A stretch of 64,000 nt of DNA from Solimonas aquatica (GTDB taxonomy: Bacteria; Pseudomonadota; Gammaproteobacteria; Nevskiales; Nevskiaceae), in the NCBI RefSeq assembly GCF_900111015.1, contig NZ_FOFS01000004.1:1-64000 (forward strand). The letters are read 5' to 3'. Position 1 is the first letter of the stretch; each line of letters begins with the position of its first letter. Below are positions 1 to 8,793 of this stretch, one piece after another. A program made the position numbers and the translations under genes. The notes beneath the pieces were generated by a model, which searched no databases, had not been told where the DNA came from, and worked only from the letters and a program-made list of their open reading frames with translations.

Positions 1-172
1 GGCGCCAGAGCCGGGGTGTGCTTTCTCTTGCTTACTTCTCTTTGCACAAGCAAAGAGAAGTGAGTCGTCCGCCGAAGGGCGGACGAATGAGGCAATAGAT
101 CAGGTAGCAAACTTCGCCTAGAACAGCAAAGCCCTGGCGGGTTACGGCGCTGCGCGCCTAACCCGGCCCTAC
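1..172. repeat. Truncated copy (R1) of the dispersed REP-doublet repeat
   Basis: The window opens inside a repeat also present at 35966-36695 and 55207-55904. Positions 35-60 hold a palindrome (CTTCTCTTTGC, ACAA loop, GCAAAGAGAAG). Positions 136-172 hold a REP-like hairpin with a GGCGGGTTACGGCGC core that ends in CTAC, the complement of GTAG. The first 34 bases match the right end of the 55-kb copy. The rest of the copy lies beyond the window edge. No gene is visible before nadA. Confidence 0.8.
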
Positions 173-237
173 GAATCTACGAGACAGCATCGCGAGCGCC
201 ATGTGTGCTAGGCGAAAGCCCGGTCGCGGGCGCTTCT

Positions 238-1335
238 TCAGTCCACCACTTCCAGCATCAGATCCAGCGCCGCTCGCGCCGGCTTGGCCACTTCCATCGG
301 CACGCGGATGCGATTGACGGTGTGGCCGGCGACCAGATTGTCCAGCGTCCAGGCCAGATGCTGCGGGTCGGTGCGGAACATGGTCGAGCACATGCACACG
401 GTCGGCGACATGAATTCCACCGTCACCTGCTTGTCCTTCATCTCGTCAGCCAGACGGTTGACCAGATTCAGCTCGGTGCCGATCAGGAAATGCTCGCCGG
501 GATGCGCGGCACGCACGGTGCGCAGGATGTATTCGGTGCTGCCGACGAAGTCGCTCTTGTTGCAGACCTCGAAGGCGTTTTCCGGATGGCTGATCACCTT
601 GCCGCCCGGCACGCGGGCGCGGAAGGCGTCGATGTGCGCGGGCTGGAACATCTGGTGCACGGAGCAGAAGCCCTTCCAGAGAATCATCTTCGCGCGCCGC
701 AGCTGCTCGGGCGTGTTGCCACCCAGAGGCCTGGTGAAATCCCAGACCGCCATTTCATCGAGGCCAATGCCCATCTTGTAGGCGGTGTTGCGGCCCAGAT
801 GCTGGTCGGGGAAGAACAGCACCTTCCCGCGCCGCGAGAAACTCCACTCCAGCACCGCACGCGCATTGCTGGAGGTGCAGACGATGCCGCCGTGCTGGCC
901 GCAGAAGGCCTTCAGGTCCGCTGCCGAGTTGATGTAGGTGACCGGCGTGACGCATTCATCGGGATTCAGGATTTCCGAGAGTTCCGCCCAGCACTTGCGC
1001 ACCTTCACCAGATTGGCCATGTCGGCCATCGAGCAGCCGGCGGCCAGATCCGGAAGAATCACGGTGCGCTCGCCATTGGTGACGATGTCCGCCACCTCGG
1101 CCATGAAATGCACACCGCAGAACACGATGAACTCGGCATCCGTGGTCGCCGCCAGCTGCGAGAGCTTGAGCGAGTCGCCGGTGAAATCGGCGTGCTGGAA
1201 CACCTCGTTGCGCTGGTAGTGGTGACCGAGAATCTTCAGGCGCGAACCGAGAATCTTCTTGGCAGCGACGATGCGCGCATCGCACTCGCCGTCATCCATG
1301 AGATTGAAGCTGTCGATCTTCAGTGCAGCTGCCAT
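238..1335 (-). CDS. nadA: Quinolinate synthase A
   Basis: NadA condenses iminoaspartate with dihydroxyacetone phosphate to quinolinate, the second step of de novo NAD synthesis, in the cytosol with a [4Fe-4S] cluster. The 365-residue protein has the usual NadA length and repeated-domain layout: GHHYQRNEV near residue 37, AGCSMAD around Cys101, WKGFCSVH around Cys224 and SPTVCMCSTM around Cys314/316; three of these cysteines should hold the cluster. The ATG start directly precedes a typical N-terminus. It follows aspS on the same strand with about 55 bases between. nadC lies 7.5 kb away on the other strand and nadB is not in the window, so the pathway genes are dispersed. Confidence 0.97.
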   Translation of the reverse strand: MAAALKIDSFNLMDDGECDARIVAAKKILGSRLKILGHHYQRNEVFQHADFTGDSLKLSQLAATTDAEFIVFCGVHFMAEVADIVTNGERTVILPDLAAGCSMADMANLVKVRKCWAELSEILNPDECVTPVTYINSAADLKAFCGQHGGIVCTSSNARAVLEWSFSRRGKVLFFPDQHLGRNTAYKMGIGLDEMAVWDFTRPLGGNTPEQLRRAKMILWKGFCSVHQMFQPAHIDAFRARVPGGKVISHPENAFEVCNKSDFVGSTEYILRTVRAAHPGEHFLIGTELNLVNRLADEMKDKQVTVEFMSPTVCMCSTMFRTDPQHLAWTLDNLVAGHTVNRIRVPMEVAKPARAALDLMLEVVD

Positions 1336-1347
1336 GACTCACCTCTC

Positions 1348-1377
1348 CCGAAAGGCCTCGACCAGGGCCGAGGCTTT
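1348..1377 (-). terminator. Possible weak terminator after aspS
   Basis: A GCCTCG...CGAGGC stem (1355-1374) lies between the aspS stop and the nadA start. On the minus strand it is followed only by CTTTC, a poor U-tract, so it may be a partial terminator or just a hairpin. Confidence 0.25.
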
Positions 1378-1390
1378 CGACTACCCGATA

Positions 1391-3181
1391 TTAGTTTGAT
1401 GCCGGCGGCGCCGCCGGTGCCACGGTGCTGCGCACGTGCAGCTCGCGCAGCTGACGCGGTTCCACCTCGCTGGGGGCCTGCGTGAGCGGATCGTGCGCGG
1501 TCTGCGTCTTGGGGAAGGCGATGACCTCGCGGATGCTGGCGCCGCCCGCCATCAGCATCACCAGACGGTCCAGGCCGATGGCCAGACCGCCGTGCGGCGG
1601 CGCGCCGAAGGACAGCGCTTCCAGCAGGAAGCCGAACTTGCTCTGCTGCTCTTCCGGCCCGATGCCCAGCAGATCGAACACCGCCTGCTGCACTTCCGAG
1701 CTGTGGATACGCACCGAGCCACCACCGATCTCGACGCCGTTGAGCACGATGTCATAACCCTGCGACAGCGTCGCACCCGGGTTGGCGCGCAGCGCGGCGG
1801 CGTCGAAGGGCTTGGGCGCGGTGAAGGGATGGTGCAGCGAGACCCAGCGCTTGTCGTCCTCGTCGTACTCGAACATCGGCCAGTCGACCACCCACAGCGC
1901 GCGCCAGCCTTCGCCGGTGAGGCCCAGATCATTGCCGAGCTTCAGGCGCAGCGCGCCCAGGGCATCGCTGACGATCTTGCTCTTGTCGGCGCCGAAGAAG
2001 ATCACATCGCCATCCTGCGCGCCGGTGCGCTCGATGATGCCGGCCAGCGCGGCGTCGTGCAGGTTCTTCACGATCGGCGACTGCAGGCCCTCGCGGCCCT
2101 TGGCCTTGTCGTTGACGACGATGTAGGCCAGACCCTTGGCGCCGTAGATCTTCACGAACTCGGTGCACTTGTCGATCTCGCCGCGCGAGAGCTTCTCGCG
2201 GCCGCCCGGCACGCGCAGCGCGGTGACGCGGCACTTCTCGTCCTTGGCCGGCGCCGAGAACACCTTGAAGTCGACATCGGCGACCAGATCCTTGACGTCC
2301 ACCAGCTCCAGCGGGTTGCGCAGGTCCGGCTTGTCGGAACCGTAGCGGCGCATCGCCTCTTCGAAGCTCATGTGCGGCAGCGTGCCCAGGTCCACGCCCA
2401 GCAGGCTCTGGAACAGATCCTTCACCAGGCCCTCGATCAGGGCCATGATCTGTTCCTGCGTGAGGAACGAGGTCTCCACGTCCAGCTGCGTGAATTCGGG
2501 CTGGCGGTCGGCGCGCAGGTCTTCGTCGCGGAAGCAGCGTGCGATCTGGTAGTAGCGGTCCAGGCCGCCGACCATCAGCAGCTGCTTGAACAGCTGCGGC
2601 GACTGCGGCAGCGCGAAGAACTTGCCTGGATGGGTGCGCGAGGGCACCAGATAATCGCGCGCGCCTTCCGGCGTGGCCTTGGTCAGAATCGGGGTTTCGA
2701 CATCGATGAAGCCCTGCTCATCCATGAAGTTGCGGATGCGCTTGATCACCTCATGACGCAGGCGCAGGTTCTTCTGCAGCAGCGGCCGGCGCAGATCGAT
2801 GTAGCGATACTTCAGGCGCGTGTCCTCGCCCACCGTCTCGTCGTCGAGATGGAAGGGTGGCGTGTCGGCCTTGTTGAGCAGCTCGACTTCCTTGCCCAGC
2901 AGTTCCACCTTGCCGCTGGCCAGACCGGCATTCTCGGTGCCGGCCGGACGCGGCCGCACGCGGCCGACGATGCGCACCACGTATTCCGAACGCAGGCGGT
3001 CGGCGGTGGCGAAGGCTTCGGCGGTGTCAGGGTCGAACACGCACTGCAGCAGACCTTCGCGGTCGCGCAGGTCGATGAAAATCACGCCGCCGTGATCACG
3101 GCGACGGTGAACCCAGCCGCAGACGGTAATGGTCTGGCCGGTCAGCGCTTCGCTGACCTGGCCGCAGTAATGAGTGCGCAT
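1391..3181 (-). CDS. aspS: Aspartyl-tRNA synthetase
   Basis: This class II synthetase charges tRNA-Asp (and possibly tRNA-Asn). The 596 residues carry an N-terminal OB-fold anticodon-binding domain ([20 protein letters not shown]), the bacterial insertion domain, motif 2 ([19 protein letters not shown]) and motif 3 ([13 protein letters not shown] near the C-terminus). I chose the ATG giving MRTHYCGQV because it matches the family N-terminus; an in-frame extension of 12 residues upstream has no support. The C-terminal tail is alanine/proline rich ([10 protein letters not shown]). Whether it discriminates between tRNA-Asp and tRNA-Asn cannot be decided from the sequence alone. Confidence 0.97.
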   Translation of the reverse strand: MRTHYCGQVSEALTGQTITVCGWVHRRRDHGGVIFIDLRDREGLLQCVFDPDTAEAFATADRLRSEYVVRIVGRVRPRPAGTENAGLASGKVELLGKEVELLNKADTPPFHLDDETVGEDTRLKYRYIDLRRPLLQKNLRLRHEVIKRIRNFMDEQGFIDVETPILTKATPEGARDYLVPSRTHPGKFFALPQSPQLFKQLLMVGGLDRYYQIARCFRDEDLRADRQPEFTQLDVETSFLTQEQIMALIEGLVKDLFQSLLGVDLGTLPHMSFEEAMRRYGSDKPDLRNPLELVDVKDLVADVDFKVFSAPAKDEKCRVTALRVPGGREKLSRGEIDKCTEFVKIYGAKGLAYIVVNDKAKGREGLQSPIVKNLHDAALAGIIERTGAQDGDVIFFGADKSKIVSDALGALRLKLGNDLGLTGEGWRALWVVDWPMFEYDEDDKRWVSLHHPFTAPKPFDAAALRANPGATLSQGYDIVLNGVEIGGGSVRIHSSEVQQAVFDLLGIGPEEQQSKFGFLLEALSFGAPPHGGLAIGLDRLVMLMAGGASIREVIAFPKTQTAHDPLTQAPSEVEPRQLRELHVRSTVAPAAPPASN

Positions 3182-3292
3182 CGTGTCGGTTTCGGAGCGG
3201 CCGGCGAACCCGGCCACTGCTGGCTGAAAAAGGGCGCGTAGTGTAACCGCGCCGCTCTCACCCGACCACGCGCAGCGGATGCCGCGGCGGTT

Positions 3293-3688
3293 TTACGCCG
3301 CCTTGTTCTTCTTGGCGGGCTTGGCCGGCTTGCTGGCCTTGGCGGCCGGCTTGGCAGCGGCCTTGGCGCCGGACTTGGCACTGCTCGCCGGCTTGGCCGC
3401 CTGGCTCTCCGCCGCAGCCGCGCAGCCGGGCTTTTCACAGCCGCCGGGCGCGCAGGCCGGCGCGGCCTCGGCCTTGTCGCCGACCAGATTCTTTTTCTTG
3501 TCCTTGTCAGACTTGAAATCGGTCTCGTACCAGCCGGCGCCGCCCAGGCGGAACCCGGCGGCGGACACGTGCTTGACCAGCTTCAGCTTGCCGCACTCGG
3601 GGCACTTCTTCGGCGGCGCCTCCGAAACACCGTGCAGGATTTCCAGGTCGGCGCCACAGGCATTGCAGTGATATTCGTAAAGCGGCAT
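3293..3688 (-). CDS. FmdB-family zinc-ribbon protein with a lysine/alanine-rich tail
   Basis: The N-terminal 45 residues (MPLYEYHCNACGADLEIL, then CPECG) are the FmdB/CxxC_CxxC_SSSS putative regulatory zinc ribbon, with two CxxC pairs. The function of this family is uncharacterised; members occur as small cytosolic proteins, often just upstream of aspS. That arrangement holds here: the gene reads into aspS with a gap of about 110 bases, so co-transcription is likely. The second half is a low-complexity Ala-Lys-Pro tail of about 45 residues with extra cysteines (CAPGGCEKPGC). The tail resembles histone-H1-like nucleic-acid-binding tails, but that is inference. Total length is 131 residues. Confidence 0.85.
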   Translation of the reverse strand: MPLYEYHCNACGADLEILHGVSEAPPKKCPECGKLKLVKHVSAAGFRLGGAGWYETDFKSDKDKKKNLVGDKAEAAPACAPGGCEKPGCAAAAESQAAKPASSAKSGAKAAAKPAAKASKPAKPAKKNKAA

Positions 3689-3744
3689 GGTCGAGAGCGT
3701 CTTTGCAAAACGATGCCCCGCGTATGAGGGCGACCCTGCTATTT

Positions 3745-4731
3745 TCAAGGGGACTTGGCGGAGGGTCCAGAGGGCAGCGTCAACTGCGCATCCATCTGCT
3801 GCACCACAGGCAGCGCAAAACCGCCGGCGTTCGCGCTCTGCGCGTGGGGCAGAATCAGGTGGATCTGCGCCCCGCCCTCGTGCGGCTCCGCCCAGATCTG
3901 GCCGCGGTGGCGCTGCATGATCTTGCGGCAGATCGCCAGGCCCAGGCCATCGCCCGGAAATTCCTGCTGCTCGTGGAGCCGCTGCAGCGGCAGAAACACC
4001 GTCGCCAGGCGCTGGCGCGGAATGCCCAGACCGTTGTCGGTGAGCACCATATGCCAGTCGTCGCCCCGCCGCCGCGCCGTCATGTGAATGCGCGGCCGCT
4101 GACCCGGCGGCTGGAACTTCAGGGCATTGTCCAGCAGTCGCTCGAAAAGCTCCTCCAGCAGCTGCGGATCGCCTTCGATCTCCGGCAGGGATGCCACCCG
4201 TATTTCGGCCTGCATGGCGGCGATGCGCAGGGCATGCCGCTGCTCCACCAGCTCCCAGACCTGCTGCAGGCGCACCGCCACGAAGCGCGCATCCCGCTGC
4301 CCCGCGGCGCTGAGCTTGAGCATCGCGTCCAGCAGCTGCGCCAGCTGGCCGACACTCTGCTGCAGGTAGTGAAGGTATTCCCCGGCGGGCACCGGCAGCT
4401 GCGTGCCGTACTGGGCGGACAGCAGCTGCGCGAAGCCGCTGGCGTTCTGCATCGGCGTATGCAGGGCCTCCGCGACACGGCCGACGAAGCACTCGAAGTC
4501 GCCGGCGGCGGCGCTCAGGCGCTCCAACTCCTTTTGCAGGGCATGCTCGCGCACCGCGTGGCGCAACAGCTCGCCGCGCAGACCGGCGGCCTCGTTCTGC
4601 TCGGCACGCAGATGTTCGCGTTGGCGCCGCACCCGCGCACGGCAGCGACCGAAATAGATGCCCAGCGCGAGCACAGCCACACCCACGCCCCCACAGAGGA
4701 GGCCGCCGATGAACTGTGCGGCGTGATCCAT
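3745..4731 (-). CDS. Membrane-anchored degenerate histidine kinase (phosphoacceptor His missing)
   Basis: The 328-residue protein has one N-terminal membrane segment (about residues 7-27), a coiled linker, a HisKA-like helix and an intact-looking HATPase domain (N-box RLLDNALKF, G1 DNGLGIP, G2 GDGLGLAICRKIM). The dimerisation helix aligns without gaps to phytochrome-type kinases (pattern VSHDLRAPLRxxxGF) as VAEALHTPMQNASGF, which puts Glu88 where the phosphorylated His should be. It may therefore be a pseudokinase or act as a partner or phosphatase. A start 27 residues upstream is possible; I chose the ATG directly before the membrane segment. No response regulator adjoins it. It is followed by the zinc-ribbon gene. 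Confidence 0.8.
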   Translation of the reverse strand: MDHAAQFIGGLLCGGVGVAVLALGIYFGRCRARVRRQREHLRAEQNEAAGLRGELLRHAVREHALQKELERLSAAAGDFECFVGRVAEALHTPMQNASGFAQLLSAQYGTQLPVPAGEYLHYLQQSVGQLAQLLDAMLKLSAAGQRDARFVAVRLQQVWELVEQRHALRIAAMQAEIRVASLPEIEGDPQLLEELFERLLDNALKFQPPGQRPRIHMTARRRGDDWHMVLTDNGLGIPRQRLATVFLPLQRLHEQQEFPGDGLGLAICRKIMQRHRGQIWAEPHEGGAQIHLILPHAQSANAGGFALPVVQQMDAQLTLPSGPSAKSP

Positions 4732-4842
4732 TTTGCGGCAGCCCCCTGGCCATCCGGTGATCCCAGTACCGCAGTCTAGCGAGGCCAAACCCCCGCCCCG
4801 CGCTCCGTTCACCGGCGCAAAGCTGCCGCTTGGCGATCAGGC

Positions 4843-5104
4843 CCTGTTAACCATCCCTTTGCCCGCTGCGTTGCTGCCAGAAATCGCGCCAGGCAAGGCG
4901 CGAAACGCAGGCCTTGGTTGGTGCCAAGGCCAAGTTTCGCAACGCCGCATGGCGCGATTTCTGGCGCAACCCGAAGGGACGGGGCGGTTTTGGCGCAGCG
5001 CGGCGTTGGCAGCCGCTGGCTTGGAATCACCAAGCGGCGCGTCTGCCGCCTTGCCCTGCGCCAAAACAGCCGCCGTCGCAGCGGGCAAAGGGATGGCTAA
5101 CAGG
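4843..5104. repeat. Structured MITE-like element, copy 1
   Basis: Arms of 28 bases (4843-4870 and 5077-5104) are complementary with a single mismatch. Inside are a 13-bp stem (AGAAATCGCGCCA with TGGCGCGATTTCT), a nested GGCCTTGG/CCAAGGCC stem and a 12-bp GTTTTGGCGCAG/CTGCGCCAAAAC stem with its own inner hairpin. The right end lies two bases from the stop codon of the CinA-like gene. The core matches the copy at 26665-26955 (inverted), but the outer arms do not. There is no coding capacity for a transposase. It fills the 4813-5106 gap. Confidence 0.85.
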
Positions 5105-5106
5105 CC

Positions 5107-5877
5107 CTAAAGCTGCTCAGGCGCGAACAAGTTCTCAATGCGCAGACCCGGCAAGGCCTGCAGACCCGCCAGGAAGTAACCATAGGCGGCACCGGCCTGT
5201 GCGCACTCGCCCTTGAAGCCGAACTCGATGTGCCGCGGCAGGCCCGGCCCGCCGCGTGAAGGCAGGCTGGACAGTCGGATGCCCGGATGCCGCGCCAGTG
5301 TGGCCTGCATCAGCGGCAGCAGATCGCCCTCGCCCGAGCTGCCGACCACCCGCAGACGAAATTCCACATCCGGCTCGGCGCGATGCAGGTGGGCCAGCTG
5401 CGTGTCCAGCACCCATTCCAGCATCGGCCAGGCCATTTCCGGAAAGCCGGGCACGAAATAGCTGCGCCCCACATAAAAACCGGCAACACGGTTGACCGGG
5501 TTGGGAATCAGCCCGGCCTCACGCGGGAAGTCCGCCATCAGCACGCGATTGGGCCAGGCCGCGTCACCGTACTGCGCCACGATCAGCGCCTCGGCCTCGG
5601 GATGCCGCGTCAGCGGCAGGCCATAGGCGCGCGCCGCCGCCTGGCGCGTGCAGTCATCCGGCGTGGCACCAATGCCGCCGCAGGACAGCAGCACATCACC
5701 ACGCGCATGCACGGCCGCGATCGCCTCGGCGATGGCCTGCTCGTCGTCACCGATGAATTGCGCAAAACCCAGCTCCATGCCGCGCGCGCGCAGCAGTTCC
5801 AGCACCTTGGCGAAGTGTTTGTCCTGCCGCTTGCCGCTCAGGATTTCATCACCGATCACGAACAGGCCAAGGGCCAT
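5107..5877 (-). CDS. CinA-like molybdopterin-binding-domain protein
   Basis: The 256-residue protein has the MoCF/MoaB-type fold seen at the N-terminus of CinA: GLFVIGDEILSGKRQD at the start, GDVLLSCGGIGATPDD around residue 70 and a YFVPGFPEMAWPMLEW segment. It lacks the C-terminal nicotinamide-nucleotide deamidase domain, so by analogy it belongs with the short competence/damage-inducible protein A group; some relatives hydrolyse ADP-ribose or recycle pyridine nucleotides. The exact substrate is unknown. The ATG at 5877 has GAGG a suitable distance upstream; an in-frame TTG at 5892 is less likely. The structured repeat begins immediately beyond its stop codon. Confidence 0.85.
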   Translation of the reverse strand: MALGLFVIGDEILSGKRQDKHFAKVLELLRARGMELGFAQFIGDDEQAIAEAIAAVHARGDVLLSCGGIGATPDDCTRQAAARAYGLPLTRHPEAEALIVAQYGDAAWPNRVLMADFPREAGLIPNPVNRVAGFYVGRSYFVPGFPEMAWPMLEWVLDTQLAHLHRAEPDVEFRLRVVGSSGEGDLLPLMQATLARHPGIRLSSLPSRGGPGLPRHIEFGFKGECAQAGAAYGYFLAGLQALPGLRIENLFAPEQL

Positions 5878-6016
5878 GACGCCATTCCTCAAGCAAATTG
5901 GACGGACAATCCGGCATCCTCAGGACATCGCGGCCTCACCGGAATTTGTGCTGGGGATTTTACGCCCGTTATGCTGGGCTCGAAGACCTCATAACAATGA
6001 TCAAGGAGAACGGACG

Positions 6017-6562
6017 ATGACGGTTCTGATTCCGGTTGCCGATGGCAGCGAATCGCTGGAAACCGTAGCGCTGGTCAATGTGCTGCGCCGCGCCGAGCTG
6101 CAGGTCTGCGTGGCCAGCATCGGCGCCAGCCTGGAGATTCAGGCCACCCGCGGCATCCGCCTGCTGGCCGATGCGCGCTATGCCGATCTCGACGGTCGCG
6201 AGTTCACCGCCATCGTGCTGCCCGGTGGCGAGTCCGGGGCTCGCGCCCTGGCCGCGCATGCACCGCTGGTGGAACGCCTGAAGCAGCAGCGCCTCGCGCA
6301 TCGCTGGTTCGGCGGCATCTGCGCGGCGCCCGCCCTGGTGCTGGCCCCGCACGGCCTGCTCGACGGCAAGAAGGCCACCTGCTATCCGTCGTTTCGCGAA
6401 CAGCTGCTGCACTGGGTGGACCAGCCGGTGGTGGTGGATGGCCATTGCATCACCAGCCAGGGCCCGGCCACCGCCATCGCCTTCGGCCTGGAATGGCTGA
6501 CGCAGCTGGCCGGCGAGGAAGTGCAGCGCAAGGTCGCCAGCGCGATGCTGGCCAGCCCCTGA
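6017..6562 (+). CDS. DJ-1/PfpI-superfamily protein (YajL/ThiJ-like)
   Basis: The 181-residue protein has the DJ-1 subfamily pattern: MTVLIPVADGSESLE with the conserved acidic residue near position 15, VLPGGESGA at about 68 and the nucleophile elbow GGICAAPALVL with Cys102. Relatives act as small cytosolic chaperone, deglycase or glyoxalase proteins in oxidative and carbonyl stress. Which activity applies here is not visible. The start is fixed by an AAGGAG ribosome-binding site at about 6003. It is divergent from the CinA-like gene and ends at a strong bidirectional terminator shared with grxD. The nearby glutaredoxin and superoxide dismutase fit a redox-stress neighbourhood. Confidence 0.9.
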   Translation: MTVLIPVADGSESLETVALVNVLRRAELQVCVASIGASLEIQATRGIRLLADARYADLDGREFTAIVLPGGESGARALAAHAPLVERLKQQRLAHRWFGGICAAPALVLAPHGLLDGKKATCYPSFREQLLHWVDQPVVVDGHCITSQGPATAIAFGLEWLTQLAGEEVQRKVASAMLASP

Positions 6563-6584
6563 GCCGGCGCGGACGCCAGCCCAA

Positions 6585-6616
6585 TAAAAAAGCGCCCCGC
6601 GGGGCGCTTTTTTTTG
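6585..6616. terminator. Bidirectional intrinsic terminator
   Basis: A GC stem (AGCGCCCCGCGGGGCGCT) has an A-run on one side and eight T on the other, so it can stop both the DJ-1 gene (+) and grxD (-), which converge here. Confidence 0.92.
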
Positions 6617-6628
6617 CTCGGGAAGACT

Positions 6629-6955
6629 TCAGGCCGCTTTCTTGCCGATGGCCTCGTCCAGCATCTTCTTCAGCTCGCCGGACTGGAACAGATCCAGGGT
6701 GATATCGCAGCCACCGACCAGCTCGCCCTTCACGTACAGCTGCGGGAAGGTGGGCCAGTTGGCGAACTTCGGCAGCGCACGGTAAACCTCTTCGTCCTCA
6801 AAGATGTTCACATAGGCAAAGGGTACGTCGCAGGACTTCAGCGCCTGCACCGCGCGCGAGGAAAATCCGCACTGCGGAAAATCCGGCGTGCCCTTCATAT
6901 AAAGGACAACGGGGTTTTCGGTGACCTGCTTCTTGATGCGTTCCAGAACTTCCAT
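6629..6955 (-). CDS. grxD: Monothiol glutaredoxin (CGFS type)
   Basis: This 108-residue protein is a Grx4-type monothiol glutaredoxin that carries and transfers [2Fe-2S] clusters in the cytosol, using glutathione and Cys29 of the CGFS motif. Key signatures are the GTPDFPQCGFS active site, WPTFPQLYVKGELVGGCDI with the cis-proline loop, and a short Lys/Ala C-terminus. The length is standard for the family. It ends at the shared terminator and is transcribed alone; sodB is divergent from it. Confidence 0.96.
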   Translation of the reverse strand: MEVLERIKKQVTENPVVLYMKGTPDFPQCGFSSRAVQALKSCDVPFAYVNIFEDEEVYRALPKFANWPTFPQLYVKGELVGGCDITLDLFQSGELKKMLDEAIGKKAA

Positions 6956-7200
6956 GACTTTCTCCGTAACGGCGCAACGGTAGCGGCGGGATTATACCCG
7001 TACAGACCGCGCCCGGTTTTGACAGTTCTGCAACATCGATGCCGAGTTCCCGGGCACCGCGCTTGCAAGCTCCATCACCGGCGCTGGGCGAGAAGGCTTC
7101 TCAGTTGAATTCAAGGATTGCGTCGCCTATTCTGCCCCCGTCATCTGCCAGTACTCGCGCCGCCGCACGCGTGCGCCACCAGCCCGAAGAGGAAAACCCC

Positions 7201-7776
7201 ATGGCCCTGATTCACCCCCCGCTGCCTTTTGCCCGCGACGCCCTCGCCCCGCACATGTCGGCCGAAACGCTCGACTATCACTACGGCAAGCATCACAAGG
7301 CTTATGTCGACAACGGCAACAAGCTGATCGCCGGCACCGAATTCGAGAACCTGACCCTGGAAGACATCGTCAAGAAGTCTTCCGGCAAGATCTTCAACAA
7401 CGCCGCCCAGGTCTGGAACCACAATTTCTTCTGGAACAGCCTGACGCCGAACCAGAAGGCACCGGGCGCCAAGCTCAGCGCCGCGCTGCAGAAGTCCTTC
7501 GGCAGCGTCGAGGAGTTCAAGAAGCAGTTCACCGAGGTGGCGATCGGCACCTTCGGCTCCGGCTGGGCCTGGCTGGTGCAGAACCCCGACGGCAGCCTGG
7601 CGATCACCAGCACCAGCAATGCCGCCACGCCGCTGACCACCAACCAGAAGCCGCTGCTGACCTGCGACGTCTGGGAGCACGCCTATTACGTGGATTATCG
7701 CAACGCCCGTCCCACCTACCTGGAACACTTCTGGGCACTGGTGAACTGGGAGTTCGCGGAAAGCAATCTCGGCTAA
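7201..7776 (+). CDS. sodB: Iron superoxide dismutase
   Basis: The 191-residue cytosolic enzyme dismutates superoxide. Metal ligands are visible as His27 (LDYHYGKHH), His74 (VWNHNFFW), Asp156 and His160 (DVWEHAYY). The [11 protein letters not shown] signature with Gln70 is typical of iron enzymes; a cambialistic enzyme cannot be excluded. The start is the ATG of [10 protein letters not shown], preceded by GAGGAAAA. The reading frame is open further upstream but without family similarity. A strong terminator follows. Confidence 0.95.
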   Translation: MALIHPPLPFARDALAPHMSAETLDYHYGKHHKAYVDNGNKLIAGTEFENLTLEDIVKKSSGKIFNNAAQVWNHNFFWNSLTPNQKAPGAKLSAALQKSFGSVEEFKKQFTEVAIGTFGSGWAWLVQNPDGSLAITSTSNAATPLTTNQKPLLTCDVWEHAYYVDYRNARPTYLEHFWALVNWEFAESNLG

Positions 7777-7798
7777 AATAAAGCCCAGCCGTTGCCGC

Positions 7799-7834
7799 AC
7801 GAGGGCCGCGCCTAGCGCGGCCCTCGTCGTTTTT
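7799..7834 (+). terminator. Intrinsic terminator after sodB
   Basis: An ACGAGGGCCGCG...CGCGGCCCTCGT stem is followed by CGTTTTT, immediately downstream of the sodB stop. Confidence 0.9.
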
Positions 7835-7876
7835 GACGGTCCATTATTCCGAAGCACTGGGGATGCGAGAACTGCA

Positions 7877-8779
7877 ATGATCCGCCACTTCCTGCGACTG
7901 TCCGATCTTTCGCCCGCCGAGGCACGGGCCATCGTGCAGCGCGCCACCGTTCTCAAAGGTCTGCCGGACGCACAGCACCGTCCCTTCATCGGCAAGACCC
8001 TGGCGATGATCTTCACCAAGAACTCCACGCGCACCCGCGTGAGCTTCGAGTCGGGCATGGCGCGCTTCGGCGGTCATGCACTGTTTTTGAGCGCCGGCGC
8101 CACACAGCTGGGCCGTGACGAGCCCTTGTCGGATACCGCGCAGGTGCTGTCCCGCATGTGCCACGCGATCATGATCCGCAATGACTCGCAGCGCGATCAG
8201 GAAGAACTCGCCCGTTATTCGCGGGTGCCGGTGATCAACGGCCTGTCCGATCTGCACCATCCCTGCCAGCTGCTGGCCGATCTGCAGACCTGGTTCGAGC
8301 ATCGCGGCGACCCGCGCGGCAAGATCGCAGCCTGGATCGGCGACGGCAACAACGTCTGCCATTCCTTCATCGAGGCCGCGCAGCTGTTCGGCTTCACCTT
8401 GCGCATCGCCACGCCCAAGGGCTACGAGGCCGACGCACAGCTGGTGGCGCAGGCCGGCAGCGCGGTGCAGCTCAGCGCCAGCGCCGCAGAAGCCGCCAGC
8501 GGCGCCGATCTGATCGTCACCGACACCTGGACCAGCATGGGCCAGGAAGCCGAGCAGCAGAAGCGCCTCAGGGACTTCGCCGGCTTTCAGGTCGATGCCG
8601 CGCTGATGGCGCGCGCCAAGGCCGATGCGATTTTCCTGCACTGCCTGCCCGCGCATCGCGGCGAGGAAGTCAGTGCCGAGGTGATCGACGGCCCGCAGTC
8701 GGTGATCTACGACGAAGCCGAGAACCGCATGTGGGCGCAGCTGGCACTGCTGGAATTCCTGTGGGGCCAGCAGCCCTGA
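7877..8779 (+). CDS. argF: Ornithine carbamoyltransferase
   Basis: ArgF forms citrulline from ornithine and carbamoyl phosphate in arginine synthesis. The 300-residue sequence has the carbamoyl-phosphate loop STRTR (residues 50-54), the HPCQ motif (DLHHPCQLLADL) and the ornithine-binding HCLPAHRGEE loop. Length and motifs are those of the anabolic bacterial enzyme. nadC begins 14 bases downstream on the same strand, so the two are probably co-transcribed although they serve different pathways. Confidence 0.96.
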   Translation: MIRHFLRLSDLSPAEARAIVQRATVLKGLPDAQHRPFIGKTLAMIFTKNSTRTRVSFESGMARFGGHALFLSAGATQLGRDEPLSDTAQVLSRMCHAIMIRNDSQRDQEELARYSRVPVINGLSDLHHPCQLLADLQTWFEHRGDPRGKIAAWIGDGNNVCHSFIEAAQLFGFTLRIATPKGYEADAQLVAQAGSAVQLSASAAEAASGADLIVTDTWTSMGQEAEQQKRLRDFAGFQVDAALMARAKADAIFLHCLPAHRGEEVSAEVIDGPQSVIYDEAENRMWAQLALLEFLWGQQP

Positions 8780-8793
8780 GGCCAGAGCGCGAC

